Part shown: piece after piece, positions 1-9,612 of the stretch
Numbering within the stretch: position 1 is the stretch's first letter
How the letters are laid out: each line of letters starts with the position of its first letter
Origin: Duganella sp. CF402
Lineage (GTDB): Bacteria > Pseudomonadota > Gammaproteobacteria > Burkholderiales > Burkholderiaceae_D
Direction: 5' to 3'
Length of the DNA: 64,000 nucleotides
Assembly: GCF_900109645.1 (NCBI RefSeq)
Contig: NZ_FOBG01000001.1
Location: 3,206,262-3,270,261, forward strand
Made by a program: the position numbers and the translations under genes
The notes under the pieces: generated by a model
What the model saw: the letters and a program-made list of their open reading frames with translations, nothing else
What the model was told of the DNA's origin: nothing
Database searches by the model: none

Positions 1-702
1 ATCGCTGATGACGGCTCGGGCCACAACACGCAACAGGCGGTGGCCGCGCTGCAAGCGCGCTCGCCGGTGCCGCTGCGCCATGTGTGGCAGGAAGACCTCG
101 GCTTCCGCGCGGCGCGCGCGCGCAACCTCGGCACGCTCGACGCCCGTGGCCAGTACATCGTCTTCCTCGACGGCGACTGCGTCCCGCAGCGCAATTTTAT
201 CAGCCAGCACCGCAAGCTGGCGCAGCGCGGCTATCTGGTGCAGGGCAGCCGCATCCTGCTCAACGAGCGCGCCACGGCGCGCGTGCTGGCCCAGCACCTC
301 GACCTGAACGCGCTGGGCCCGGCCGACCTGCTGGCGTGGCGCCGCCGGGGCGAGCTCAACAAAGTGCTGCCGCTGCTGTTCACCCTGCCCGACGTCGGCC
401 GCACCAGCCGCCGCTTCACCTGGCGCCGCATCAAAAGCTGCAACCTGGCCGTGTGGCGTAGCGACCTCGACCTCGTGAACGGCTTCGACGAAAGCTTCCT
501 CGGCTGGGGCCATGAAGATTCCGACCTGGTGGTGCGCCTGTTCAATGCCGGGGTGATGCGCAAGGACGGCGCCTACGCCACCGAAGTGCTGCACCTGTGG
601 CACAAAGAAAACGCGCGCGACCAGGAAACCAGCAACCGCGCCACCGTGCTGCAGCGCGCGGCTGACCGCACCGTGCTGGCGGTGAAGGGGCTGCGGGCAT
701 GA
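1..702 (+). CDS. Glycosyltransferase family 2 with GT7-like C-terminal domain (5' partial)
   Basis: The reading frame is open from the first base, so the gene starts before the window. The first residues, IADDGSG, are the nucleotide-sugar-binding DDGS block of GT-A family 2 enzymes. The acceptor-side DGDC segment follows near residue 58. Around residues 168-176 lies GWGHEDSDL, the motif of the galactosyltransferase/GT7 C-terminal domain seen in bifunctional polymerases. It should be cytosolic and transfer a sugar to a surface glycan; the substrate cannot be read. It overlaps the next glycosyltransferase by ATGA (699-702), so both belong to one operon that continues upstream of the window. Confidence 0.85.
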   Translation: MADDGSGHNTQQAVAALQARSPVPLRHVWQEDLGFRAARARNLGTLDARGQYIVFLDGDCVPQRNFISQHRKLAQRGYLVQGSRILLNERATARVLAQHLDLNALGPADLLAWRRRGELNKVLPLLFTLPDVGRTSRRFTWRRIKSCNLAVWRSDLDLVNGFDESFLGWGHEDSDLVVRLFNAGVMRKDGAYATEVLHLWHKENARDQETSNRATVLQRAADRTVLAVKGLRA

Positions 703-1778
703 AACCGCTGCACGCCGACGGTCCGCTGCTGAGCATCCTGGTGCCGGGCTACAACGTCGGGCGCTACATCACGGACTGCCTCGACCACATCGTCGCGCAG
801 ATGCACCAGCGCCACGAGCTGATCATGGTAGACGACGGCTCCACCGACGACACCGTGGCGCGCGTGCAGGCCGTGCAGCAAGCCTATCCGCGCCTGCAGA
901 TCCGGCTGGTGGTGCAACCCAACCAGGGCATCGCCGACGCCCGCAACCGCGCCCTGATGGAAGCGCGCGGCGAATACATCCTGTTTGTCGACAGCGACGA
1001 CCGGCTGTTGCCGCGTTCGCTGGAAGCGCTGGAACGGGTGATCGCGGCCCAGCGCCCGGACGTGATCGCCACCGCGCTGCGCATGTGGCATCCGGACGCG
1101 CCGGACAAGGACCGCGACGTCTACATGAGCTATGCGCCGGAGCAGACCATCACCTGCCAGGACGCGATCCTGACCTCCTTCCTCAACGACCGCCACATGT
1201 ACGTGTGGTGCAAGGTGTTCCGGCGCGAGATCTATGCGCAGGAAGCGATGCCGCTGTTCCCGTCGCGCCGCCTGTTCGAGGACGTGGCGGTGGTGCCGCG
1301 CCTGCTGCAGCGCTGCCGCAGCCTGGTGTACCTGCCGCACGTGCTGCTGGCGTATCGCCAGCATCCGGTCAGCATCACGCGCGTGATCAGCGAGCAGTGG
1401 TGTGTGGATTTCGTGTCGGCGCTGGCGGCGGTCAAGCCGCATTTCGAGCGCGCCGGCGTGAGCGCGGCGGTGCGCGCGCAGTTCGATGTGGCGGCGTGCC
1501 ACTTCTACATCGGCATGGTGAAGAATTCCTACCAGCTGCCAGCCAAGGCCGGCGATGCGGTGCGCGGCAAGGTGCGCGGCATCTTCCTCGACAGCCTGTT
1601 CGCGCCGCCGCAGCAAGTGCTGGCCGGCATGGCCGGCGGCGGTAAGCAGGCGGCCCGCACCGCGCGCCAGGTGCAGCGCGCGCTGGACGGCAACCGCTGG
1701 TTCCACCTGCAGCAAACCGCCGTGCGCAAACTCAAGCTATGGCAGCGCCTGGAACGCACCCGCGCCGCCCAACGTTAA
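699..1778 (+). CDS. Glycosyltransferase family 2
   Basis: A 359-residue GT-A fold glycosyltransferase. The N-terminus reads LSILVPGYNVGRYITDCL, followed by VDDGSTDDTV and the metal-binding VDSDD (near residue 90), the classic family 2 order. The C-terminal third has no clear membrane segment and is basic. The start ATG overlaps the stop of the preceding glycosyltransferase (ATGA), so translation is probably coupled. It is likely part of the same cell-surface polysaccharide operon. The gene is followed directly by a long palindrome separating it from the convergent response regulator. Donor and acceptor are unknown. Confidence 0.88.
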   Translation: MKPLHADGPLLSILVPGYNVGRYITDCLDHIVAQMHQRHELIMVDDGSTDDTVARVQAVQQAYPRLQIRLVVQPNQGIADARNRALMEARGEYILFVDSDDRLLPRSLEALERVIAAQRPDVIATALRMWHPDAPDKDRDVYMSYAPEQTITCQDAILTSFLNDRHMYVWCKVFRREIYAQEAMPLFPSRRLFEDVAVVPRLLQRCRSLVYLPHVLLAYRQHPVSITRVISEQWCVDFVSALAAVKPHFERAGVSAAVRAQFDVAACHFYIGMVKNSYQLPAKAGDAVRGKVRGIFLDSLFAPPQQVLAGMAGGGKQAARTARQVQRALDGNRWFHLQQTAVRKLKLWQRLERTRAAQR

Positions 1779-1788
1779 CTTCCGTAAA

Positions 1789-1876
1789 TTCAGGGTCAGC
1801 TCTGTCATTTGGACATTCGGGAACTAAATTTTCCGGATTAGTTCCGCCGTGTCCAAATGACAGAGCTGACCCCGAA
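1789..1876. repeat. Long imperfect palindrome (REP-like or bidirectional terminator)
   Basis: The 27-base arm at 1789-1815 pairs with 1850-1876 with one mismatch; the core of each arm contains GTCAGCTCTGTCATTTGGAC or its complement. Inside is a second stem, GGAACTAA/TTAGTTCC, closing a short AT-rich loop. It fills the gap between two convergent genes, so it could stop transcription from both sides, although it lacks a clear T tract. The GGGTCAGCTCTG/CAGAGCTGACCCC ends resemble palindromes mobilised by Y1 (RAYT) transposases; that link is from memory of such repeats and is not shown here. Confidence 0.7.
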
Positions 1877-1880
1877 TGCT

Positions 1881-2489
1881 CTACTCGCTTTCAAGCATGC
1901 TGATGCGGACCAGGTCGGCCACGTTGTCCACGCCCAGCTTGCTCATCAGGCGCGCCTTGTGCACTTCCACCGTGCGCACGCTGATGCCCAGCGCCGGGCC
2001 GATGTCGCGGTTGTGGCGGCCCAGCACCACCAGCTGCATCACTTCGCGCTCGCGCGGCGTCAGCTCGTTCAGCAGGCTGGCGCTGCGGCTGCGGCGCTGC
2101 TGCTCGCTGTGGTTGGCCCGCGCCCGCGCCAGCGCTTCATCGATGGCCGCGATCAACTTGGCGTCGTCGAACGGCTTCTCAAGGAAATCCACGGCGTCGG
2201 CCTTGAACGCCGCACGCGCCGTGCTGACGTCGCCGTGCCCGCTCATCACCACCACCGGCATGCCGCTGTCGCGCGCCAGCAGCTCGCGCTGCAAGGCCAA
2301 CCCATCCATGCCCGACATGCGGATATCGACCAGCAGGCAACCGCTCCACGTGGCCTGCCAACCCTGCAGGAAGGCTTCGGCGCTGGCGAACACGGCCGTG
2401 CGGTAGCCGCGCACGCCCAGCAGCAAGCCCAGCGCGTCGCGTACGGCCGGGTCGTCGTCGACAATGAATACGGTCAAATCATGCTGCAT
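1881..2489 (-). CDS. FixJ/NarL-type response regulator
   Basis: A 202-residue two-domain regulator. The receiver domain carries the acidic pocket VDDDP, the phospho-acceptor D55 in LLVDIRMSG, and the conserved lysine in EKPF. The C-terminus is a LuxR-type helix-turn-helix (LTPREREVMQLVVLG, then ISVRTVEVHKARLMSKLG). The ATG at 2489 is preferred over an upstream in-frame start because AGGAAAACT lies just before it. It overlaps the end of the kinase gene by 11 bases, so the pair is co-transcribed and translationally coupled. It should be phosphorylated by that kinase and bind DNA; its targets are unknown. Confidence 0.93.
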   Translation of the reverse strand: MQHDLTVFIVDDDPAVRDALGLLLGVRGYRTAVFASAEAFLQGWQATWSGCLLVDIRMSGMDGLALQRELLARDSGMPVVVMSGHGDVSTARAAFKADAVDFLEKPFDDAKLIAAIDEALARARANHSEQQRRSRSASLLNELTPREREVMQLVVLGRHNRDIGPALGISVRTVEVHKARLMSKLGVDNVADLVRISMLESE

Positions 2490-4098
2490 AGTTTTCCTGC
2501 CCTTCCACTCCACGGCGCGCCAGCGGCAGCGCCATCTTGAATATGCCGTGATCGCCCACTTCGGCCCAGAGCGAGCCGCCGTGCGCTTCCATAATGGCCC
2601 GGCTCAACACCAGGCCCAGTCCCATGCCGCTGGCCTTGGACGATACAAAAGGTTCAAACAGGCGCGCCGCCAGTTCTTCCGACACGCCCTTGCCGCTGTC
2701 TTCCACCGTCAGCTGCAGGCAGCTGGCCTTGCCGTGGCGCTCGCTGTCGAGCAGTTGCAGCGACACCCGGATGCGGCGTTCGCCAGCCGTTTGCTCAGCC
2801 ACCGCATCGAGCGCATTGGCCAGCAGGTTGCGCAGCACCAGCTCGATCTGCAGGCGGTCGGCCAGCATCGCCAGCGACGGCATCTCTGCCACGTCCAGCG
2901 CCACCTGATGCTCGCGCAGCTGGGCGAAGAACTGCTGGCTGACGCTCGACACCAGCTGCGCCGCATCGACCGCTTCCAGCTTCATGGCGCCGGTGCGGAA
3001 GAAGTCGCGCAGGCGCCGCACCACGTCGGCCGCCCGCCCCGACTCGGCGATCATGCGCTGGATCGCGCTTTTCAACATTTCGCCGCCATCGTTGTCGCCG
3101 CGCTCGAGCAGGAATTCGCAGGCCTTGCCGTAGGCGGCCAGCGCCGTCAGCGGCTGGTTCAGTTCGTGCGCCAGCGCGGCCGCCATCTCGCCCGCCGCCG
3201 CCAGCCGCAAGGACTGTTTCAAATCGTTCGACACCCGGCGCAGCTCGTCCACCACAATGCCGAGGGAGAAGCCGACCAGCGCCAGCATCGCATCGAGCAT
3301 CTGCAGCTCCGGCACCTCGATGCTGAGGGTGTTATTCCACTTCACCAAAGCGCCGATGCCCAGCTGCAGCACAAACACCATCAGCGCCGTGCCGTACAAG
3401 CCCTGGCGCGAGGCGGCCCAGATCACCGGCAGGAACAGGAAGTAGAAATGCGTGAACTCCGAGGTCAGGATGGTGCCGAACACCAGCACCAGCACGCCGA
3501 TCGCCAGCGCCAGGTAGCCCAGCGTTTCGACATTCCACACCGTGGCGCGCAAGCGCGCCCGCCCCTGCGCGCTGGACAGCATCCACACCAGCGGCATCGA
3601 CACCAGCACCCCCACCATGTCGCCGATGCCGAAGCGCACCACCACCGCGCCCCACTGGCCCGGCGGGATCAGCCCCGCCAGCGACAGCAGCGACATGTAG
3701 ACCATGTCATTCAGCAGCGTCCCCACCACCACGATCAGCACCCACTGGAACAACCGGTGGCGGCTGTCGAACACGCCGCTGTTGCCGAAGGTCCGGTGCA
3801 ATACCATGCCGATGGCGCCGTAGCCGATGGTCAGCCACAGCGACAGAAGCAAGGTTAATACCAGCCCGGCCGGCATGCCGCGCACCACCACCTCGCCCAG
3901 CACCAGCGCAATCCACCACGGCAGCGCCGAGCGCCAGCCGTACACCAGCCACAACACCATGCCCAGCGCCGGATCGGGATTCCACGGCGTGATGTTCAGC
4001 CCATACAGCGGATCGATGTAGGTGGCCCAGTCAAACAACAGGTACAAGGCGATGAACACCGGGAATACCAGGTAACGGGGCAAGGGAGAGGCGGTCAT
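2479..4098 (-). CDS. MASE1-domain sensor histidine kinase
   Basis: A 539-residue membrane sensor kinase. The first ~280 residues form a hydrophobic MASE1-type integral sensor domain with about eight membrane segments and no large periplasmic loop. A HisKA domain follows, with the phospho-accepting H311 in AHELNQPLTAL (the FixL-type HELNQPL box), then an ATPase domain with N box NLLANALDAV, G1 box DSGKGV, and FEPFVSSKASGMGLGL. The ATG at 4098 was chosen because the seven extra upstream residues would need a TTG start. It drives the overlapping FixJ-type regulator. The signal is unknown. Confidence 0.92.
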   Translation of the reverse strand: MTASPLPRYLVFPVFIALYLLFDWATYIDPLYGLNITPWNPDPALGMVLWLVYGWRSALPWWIALVLGEVVVRGMPAGLVLTLLLSLWLTIGYGAIGMVLHRTFGNSGVFDSRHRLFQWVLIVVVGTLLNDMVYMSLLSLAGLIPPGQWGAVVVRFGIGDMVGVLVSMPLVWMLSSAQGRARLRATVWNVETLGYLALAIGVLVLVFGTILTSEFTHFYFLFLPVIWAASRQGLYGTALMVFVLQLGIGALVKWNNTLSIEVPELQMLDAMLALVGFSLGIVVDELRRVSNDLKQSLRLAAAGEMAAALAHELNQPLTALAAYGKACEFLLERGDNDGGEMLKSAIQRMIAESGRAADVVRRLRDFFRTGAMKLEAVDAAQLVSSVSQQFFAQLREHQVALDVAEMPSLAMLADRLQIELVLRNLLANALDAVAEQTAGERRIRVSLQLLDSERHGKASCLQLTVEDSGKGVSEELAARLFEPFVSSKASGMGLGLVLSRAIMEAHGGSLWAEVGDHGIFKMALPLARRGVEGQENYAA

Positions 4099-4330
4099 AC
4101 GGGACGGTTTGTATCGCAATGTATCATTATGCGTTGCCTCAGTACATCGTGCATTGCTTTTTAATAGTACGCGTAACCCTTAGCACAGCACGCTCTCCTC
4201 TATACAACACTTCAATTAGCTAAGCAGCAATTATTACGGGAAATCCTTAGATCTTTACCCCAATTTACATTGCGTTACATGAACACTACACTCGCGGCTC
4301 GCCCACAAGGCTCCCCCTGGAAGAGTTCCA

Positions 4331-5296
4331 ATGCCGCAGTCCATCACCGTCCGCTCCGGCGCCGCAGGCTTCACCGGCCTCAAGCAATTGCGCGAGACCC
4401 TCAAGCTGTCCGTCCGCGCGGCCGTGCATCGCCGTGCCACCTATGGCTGGCTGGAACTGCTGAACTCCCATCCGCTGTTTGCCGACCTGGTCAAGGCGCG
4501 TCCGCGCCTGCTGTACAAGATCTACCGCCCCTACCTGAGCAACACCATGCCGATCGGCGATCGCCTGGCGCTGCTGCGCGCGCACTACCGCCACCTCTTC
4601 CGCCTCGGCCTCGGCCCGCTGACGGTGCAGGCGGCGCGCGGCGCGGTGACGCTGGCCCGCATAGAAGGCAAGAGCGGCCTGCCCTACCAGCTGCAGTTGC
4701 GCGCCATTGAGCCGATGGAGCGCGAGGGCGAGCTGGTGCTGCAACTGCTGCAGCAAGATGAATTGGTGTACAGCTGCGCCTTTTCTTTCGTCCACGGCGA
4801 TGACGGCATGGCGCTAGGCATCGGCTGCATGCAGGGCCCGCGCGGCGAGCACGGCCTGCAACTGATCAAGGACGCCACCCGCGAGCTGCACGGCCTGCGA
4901 CCGAAAAACCTGATGCTCAAGCTGCTCAGCCAGTTCGCCCACGACCACGGCTGCGCCACGCTGCGACTGGTCAGCAACGCCAACCGCGTGGTGTGCAGCG
5001 CCACCCGCCAGGGCAAGGTGCATGCGGATTACGATGCCTTATGGCAAGAGCTGGACGCAGAGGCGCGCACCGACGGCGACTACCAGCTGGCCAGCGAGGC
5101 GATTTGCGCGCCTGACCTGGCAGCCATCGCCTCGAAGAAGCGCTCGGAGGCGCGCAAGCGCCATGAAACCCTGTGCGAACTGGCGCAAGCGATGACGGTC
5201 AGCCTGCGCGCGCCGCGCATGGAAGCCGTGCCGGTGCTGGCCGAGCCAGCCTTCCTGCCGATGGCAGAGGACGAGGATAAGTACGCACTAGCGTAA
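4331..5296 (+). CDS. VirK/YbjX family protein (DUF535)
   Basis: A 321-residue soluble protein recognised as VirK/YbjX (DUF535) from the ordered blocks RPYLSN, LRAHYRHLF, EGELVLQLL, and IGCMQGPRG, and the C-terminal LRLVSNANRV region. The family has been tied to outer-membrane integrity, antimicrobial-peptide tolerance and virulence in enterobacteria, but no catalytic activity is established. There is no signal peptide. The start follows a GGAAGAG ribosome site. It is a single gene, with an AT-rich 230-base region upstream that separates it from the divergent kinase and probably holds both promoters. Confidence 0.85.
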   Translation: MPQSITVRSGAAGFTGLKQLRETLKLSVRAAVHRRATYGWLELLNSHPLFADLVKARPRLLYKIYRPYLSNTMPIGDRLALLRAHYRHLFRLGLGPLTVQAARGAVTLARIEGKSGLPYQLQLRAIEPMEREGELVLQLLQQDELVYSCAFSFVHGDDGMALGIGCMQGPRGEHGLQLIKDATRELHGLRPKNLMLKLLSQFAHDHGCATLRLVSNANRVVCSATRQGKVHADYDALWQELDAEARTDGDYQLASEAICAPDLAAIASKKRSEARKRHETLCELAQAMTVSLRAPRMEAVPVLAEPAFLPMAEDEDKYALA

Positions 5297-5338
5297 AGAA
5301 ATCCGGTAACATGGGATTTTCGTCCGAGGAGAAATACC

Positions 5339-5572
5339 ATGCGCGTGGATATTTATTGCCGAGATGAAGCACAGGGCAAACACAGCTATCTGGCGGTCCC
5401 GGAAGGTAAGCCCATTCCGCAGGAAGCCACCAACACCGACTGGCACCCCGAAGCCCAGCACGTGGAAGTCGACGACGACCATGACGAACTCCCCCGCTAC
5501 CATATCGAGCACACCCTGGCGCAGATCGGGTTGAAAGGTTACGCCATCACTGGCGTAACCCAGCAGCTTTAA
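5339..5572 (+). CDS. Small conserved protein (DUF6139-like)
   Basis: A 77-residue acidic cytosolic protein beginning MRVDIYCRDEAQGKHSYLAV, with a histidine- and aspartate-rich middle (VEVDDDHDE). The ATG is preceded by a near-perfect AGGAG ribosome site seven bases upstream. It resembles the small DUF6139 proteins of Oxalobacteraceae, an identification from memory of the opening motif. Function unknown. Its stop codon overlaps that of the convergent dnaE by four bases, leaving no room for a conventional terminator. Confidence 0.75.
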   Translation: MRVDIYCRDEAQGKHSYLAVPEGKPIPQEATNTDWHPEAQHVEVDDDHDELPRYHIEHTLAQIGLKGYAITGVTQQL

Positions 5573-8500
5573 TACTCGACCGCTACTTCGCTGGCGCCAA
5601 GCACTTGCTTGAGCGCCAGTTGCAACTCGTCGGACGGCGCCACCCGCCACCCTTCCCCGAACTGCAGCACGCAGCTCACGCCCTGCGGCTGGATGCGCGC
5701 CGAAATCGGCAAACCGTCGGCCTGGCGGTACGGCGCCAGCACTTCGGCCACCTTCTTCGCATCGACCGTGGTCGGCAGCGCCATGCCCAGCTGCTTGCCG
5801 TGCTTGACGCGCGAGCTGATGATGTCGAACACCTTCTCCGCCGAAATCCGCAAGCCGCCGTTGAAACGATCCTCCGACACCTTGCCGATCACCGCCAGGA
5901 ATTCATCCTCCTTGAACATGTGCTTGTTCTCTTCGAACACCTCGGAGTACACCGTCACCTCCACCACCGCGCTCTTGTCGTCCAGCGTGACGATCAGGAT
6001 CTTGCCGCGCTGGGTCATCTGCGGACGGATGCCGGTGATCACGCCGCACAGCATGCGCGGATCGCGCGACGGTTCCAGATCGGCCAGCTTGGTGCGGGCA
6101 AAACGGCGCGCTTCCGGCGCGAACGAGTCAAACATGTGGCCCGACAGGTAGAAGCCCAGCGCGATCTTCTCTTCCGCCAGTTTCTGGCGGTCGGTAAACG
6201 GCGCGGCCTTCACATAATCGGGCGGCGGTTCGAGATCGCTGTCGTCGCCGCCGAACAGGCTGACCTGGTTGGCCGACTTGGCTTGCTGGTCGGCGTACTC
6301 CATCGCGAAGCCAACCGAGGCCAGCAACACCGCGCGGTCGACGCCGAAGCCGTCGAAGGCGCCGGCGCGAATCAGCGATTCAATCGTGCGGCGGTTGATC
6401 TGCTTCTTGTCGACCCGCTTGCAGAAGTCGAACAGGCTGGTGAACGGACCGTTGGCGTTGCGCGCGGCAATGATGGCCTCAATGGCGTTCTGGCCCGCGC
6501 CCTTGCAGGCGCCCAGGCCGTAGCGGATTTGCGTGACTTTCTTGCCGGTGACCGAAGGCGGCGGGCCGTCCGGCACGAAGCGGAAGTCGGATTTGTTGAT
6601 GTCCGGCGGCAGGATGGTCAGGCCGCAGATATCGATCGCATCTTCGACCAGGATCTTGACCTTCTCGGTGTCCTCCATCGCCAGCGACATATTGGCTGCC
6701 ATGAACGCGGCCGGATGGTGCGCCTTCAGATAGGCGGTGTGATACGACAGCAGCGCGTAGGCGGCGGCGTGCGATTTGTTGAAGCCGTAGCCCGCGAACT
6801 TTTCCATCAAGTCGAAGATCTCGTCGGCCTTTTGCTCCGACAGGCCGTCCTTGGCGGCGCCGGCGCGGAAGATGGCGCGGTGCTCGGCCATCTCCTCGGC
6901 TTTCTTTTTACCCATCGCGCGGCGCAGCATGTCGGCGCCGCCCAGCGAGTAGCCGCCGACGATCTGCGCCATCTGCATCACCTGCTCCTGATACACCATG
7001 ATGCCGTAGGTTTCGGACAGAATCGATTCGGTGCGCGGATCGGGATAGTCGAATTTTTCGCCGTGCTTACGTTTGCAGAAGTCCGGGATCAGGTCCATCG
7101 GGCCCGGACGGTACAGCGCCACCAGCGCGATAATATCTTCGAAGCGGTCGGGACGCGCGTCTTTCAGCATGCCCTGCATGCCGCGCGACTCCAGCTGGAA
7201 CACGGCCACGGTCTTGGCCTTGGTCAGCAGCTCGTACGATGGACGGTCGTTGAGCGGCAGCTTGGCCAGGTCGAATTCCGACTCGGCCGGATCGAGCGCC
7301 TTGATATAGCGGACTGCGCGGTCGAGAATGGTCAGGGTCGTCAGACCCAAAAAGTCGAACTTCACCAGGCCGACGGCTTCGACGTCGTCCTTGTCGTACT
7401 GCGACACCACGCCGCCGTCGCCACCCTGGGTGTACAGCGGGCAGAAGTCGGTCAGCTTGCCCGGCGCGATCAGCACACCACCGGCGTGCATGCCGATGTT
7501 ACGGGTGATGCCTTCGACCTGCTGCGCCAGGTCCAGCAGCTGCGCCACTTCCTCTTCGTTTTGCTGGCGCTCCTTGAGCATCGGTTCTTCTTCGATCGCC
7601 TCGGCGATCGACACCGGCTTGCCCGGCTTGAACGGAATCAGTTTCGACACGCCGTCGCAGAAGTTGTAGCCGAAGTCCATCACGCGGCCGACGTCGCGGA
7701 TCGCGCCCTTGGCCGCCATCGTACCGAAGGTGGCGATCTGCGACACCGCGTCGCGGCCGTACAGGTCCTTCACGTGCTGGATCACCAGCTCTCGTTTTTC
7801 CTGGCAGAAGTCAATATCGAAGTCGGGCATCGAGACCCGTTCCGGATTCAGGAAACGTTCGAACAGCAGGTTGTACTTGAGCGGATCCAGATCGGTAATC
7901 TTCAGCGCGTACGCCACCAGCGAGCCCGCGCCGGAACCACGGCCCGGACCGATCGGCACATCATTGTTTTTGCCCCACTGGATAAACTCCGCCACGATCA
8001 GGAAGTAGCCGGGGAACTTCATGTTGATGATGGTGTTGTTCTCGAACTCCAGCCGGTCTTCGTAGCGCTTGCGGTTGGCTTCGCGCTTTTCCGGATCCGG
8101 GTATAGCTGGATCAGGCGTTCTTCCAGGCCCTTGCGGGTTTCGGCGCGCAGGAATTCATCGATGGTCATGCCCGGGGTCGGGAAGTTCGGCAACTGTGGC
8201 TTGCCCAGCGTCAGGGTCAGGTTGCAGCGCTTGGCGATTTCCACCGAGTTCTGCAACGCGGCCGGCAGGTCGTGGAACAGCTCGCCCATCTCGGCCTGCG
8301 TCAGGAAGCGCATCTGCTCATTGAAGCGCTTGACGCGCTTGGCATTGGCCAGCATCTCGCCCTCGGCGATACACACGCGCGCTTCGTGGGCGATGTACTC
8401 GTCCTTGGAAATGAATTGCACCGGATGGGTGGCCACCACCGGCAGGCCCAGCTTCGACGCCAGCGCCACCGAATGGCGCACCTGCATCTCCTGGTTCGGC

Positions 8501-9111
8501 TGGCCGGCGCGCTGGATCTCGATGTAGAAGTGGCCAGGGAACAGCTGGGCCCACTTGCGGGCGTTGGCTTCGGCCAGCGCCGGATTGCCATTTTCGATGG
8601 CCATGCCGACGTCGCCAAAGTGGGCGCCGGACAGGGCGATCAGGCCATTGGCCGGGCTGTCGTTGGGCAGCAGCGCGTAGGTCTTGGTGGTCAGCTCTTG
8701 CAGCCACTCGGTGCGGATCTCGGCGCGGCCCTTGTACTGGTTGGTCAGCCAGGCTTGCGACAGCAGTTCGCACAGCTGCAGATAACCCATGCGGTTCTTG
8801 GCGAACAGCATTAACCGGGATGGTTTATCCCGGTTTTCATCGTTAGTGATCCAGACATCGACGCCGACCACCGGCTTGATACCCTTGCCGCGCGCCGACT
8901 TGTAGAACTTCACCATGCCGAACATATTGGCCAGGTCGGTGACCGCCAGCGCGCCCTGCTTGTCCTTGGCGGCTTGCTTGACCAGGTCGTCGATGCGGAC
9001 CAGGCCGTCGACGATGGAATATTCCGAGTGCACGCGCAAATGGACGAAAGACGGTCCCGCCGGTACCACTGCAGTGCTGGTCATTTCTTGTTCGTTTGCT
9101 ACCATGTTCAT
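5569..9111 (-). CDS. dnaE: DNA polymerase III alpha subunit
   Basis: The replicative polymerase catalytic subunit, about 1180 residues (E. coli DnaE is 1160). It opens with a PHP domain (HLRVHSEYSIVDG), followed by the polymerase palm with GPGRGSGAGS and the catalytic aspartates in PDFDIDFCQE and KFDFLGL. The C-terminal part includes helix-hairpin-helix and OB-fold regions (ITGIRPQMTQRGKILIVTLD). The start is uncertain: ATG codons at 9111, 9105 and 9084 are in frame and none has a strong ribosome site; 9111 is the longest ATG form. Confidence 0.97.
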   Translation of the reverse strand: MNMVANEQEMTSTAVVPAGPSFVHLRVHSEYSIVDGLVRIDDLVKQAAKDKQGALAVTDLANMFGMVKFYKSARGKGIKPVVGVDVWITNDENRDKPSRLMLFAKNRMGYLQLCELLSQAWLTNQYKGRAEIRTEWLQELTTKTYALLPNDSPANGLIALSGAHFGDVGMAIENGNPALAEANARKWAQLFPGHFYIEIQRAGQPNQEMQVRHSVALASKLGLPVVATHPVQFISKDEYIAHEARVCIAEGEMLANAKRVKRFNEQMRFLTQAEMGELFHDLPAALQNSVEIAKRCNLTLTLGKPQLPNFPTPGMTIDEFLRAETRKGLEERLIQLYPDPEKREANRKRYEDRLEFENNTIINMKFPGYFLIVAEFIQWGKNNDVPIGPGRGSGAGSLVAYALKITDLDPLKYNLLFERFLNPERVSMPDFDIDFCQEKRELVIQHVKDLYGRDAVSQIATFGTMAAKGAIRDVGRVMDFGYNFCDGVSKLIPFKPGKPVSIAEAIEEEPMLKERQQNEEEVAQLLDLAQQVEGITRNIGMHAGGVLIAPGKLTDFCPLYTQGGDGGVVSQYDKDDVEAVGLVKFDFLGLTTLTILDRAVRYIKALDPAESEFDLAKLPLNDRPSYELLTKAKTVAVFQLESRGMQGMLKDARPDRFEDIIALVALYRPGPMDLIPDFCKRKHGEKFDYPDPRTESILSETYGIMVYQEQVMQMAQIVGGYSLGGADMLRRAMGKKKAEEMAEHRAIFRAGAAKDGLSEQKADEIFDLMEKFAGYGFNKSHAAAYALLSYHTAYLKAHHPAAFMAANMSLAMEDTEKVKILVEDAIDICGLTILPPDINKSDFRFVPDGPPPSVTGKKVTQIRYGLGACKGAGQNAIEAIIAARNANGPFTSLFDFCKRVDKKQINRRTIESLIRAGAFDGFGVDRAVLLASVGFAMEYADQQAKSANQVSLFGGDDSDLEPPPDYVKAAPFTDRQKLAEEKIALGFYLSGHMFDSFAPEARRFARTKLADLEPSRDPRMLCGVITGIRPQMTQRGKILIVTLDDKSAVVEVTVYSEVFEENKHMFKEDEFLAVIGKVSEDRFNGGLRISAEKVFDIISSRVKHGKQLGMALPTTVDAKKVAEVLAPYRQADGLPISARIQPQGVSCVLQFGEGWRVAPSDELQLALKQVLGASEVAVEY

Positions 9112-9180
9112 AGGTGGGTTCAATACAGGTCCGATAACCCCCTATTTTACCGCGCAGCGGCCCGGACCGATAAATCTGAT

Positions 9181-9612
9181 TCAGTCGGAACCTTCACTAC
9201 GCTTGGCGCTGCGAGGAACGAATGGCACAGCGTCATCACGCGGCTCAGCCATCGACATCAGCGCGTCACCGACAAAGTCAGCAGGCAGCTCAGAATTCTC
9301 CTTCACTGCGCGCCGAATCTCTGATTGCTGCCGACGCCACGCTTTCATGCGTTGCATAATATCGCGTGCCTTTGCTTCCAAGCCGACCTTATCAAGATAA
9401 AAATCGGGATCTTTAGAAAGCAATATTTCATCGGCTGTGTAAGATTCCGCATCCCCAAAGAGTTCATCAAGCAAGCTAAACAGCACTACTCCTAGCGGCT
9501 CAGTTTCGTTCTTAAAAGCTTCGAGGAATTGGTCACTAGATTCCTGAGCCGACCATTGCCGGCTCAAAAATCGCTTGATAAGATCGGAGTACCGGTCAAA
9601 TGCTGTATTCAT
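9181..9612 (-). CDS. Colicin D-like immunity protein
   Basis: A 143-residue, acidic, mostly helical protein. The N-terminus, YSDLIKRFLSRQWSAQESSDQF, followed by LLDELFGDAESYTADE, fits the self-protective colicin-like immunity family (PF09204 type), whose members neutralise tRNA-cleaving colicin D domains. It is longer than the ~90-residue classical form by a charged C-terminal tail. Its start overlaps, by ATGA, the end of a colicin D-like toxin fragment, the standard toxin-then-immunity order. Local GC is visibly lower than in neighbouring genes, which suggests acquisition by transfer. It looks intact and may protect against toxins from kin. Confidence 0.65.
   Translation of the reverse strand: MNTAFDRYSDLIKRFLSRQWSAQESSDQFLEAFKNETEPLGVVLFSLLDELFGDAESYTADEILLSKDPDFYLDKVGLEAKARDIMQRMKAWRRQQSEIRRAVKENSELPADFVGDALMSMAEPRDDAVPFVPRSAKRSEGSD

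Noticed and set aside
5605..8106. An 833-codon open frame on the plus strand within dnaE
   Set aside because: A shadow of dnaE, which carries all polymerase motifs on the minus strand.
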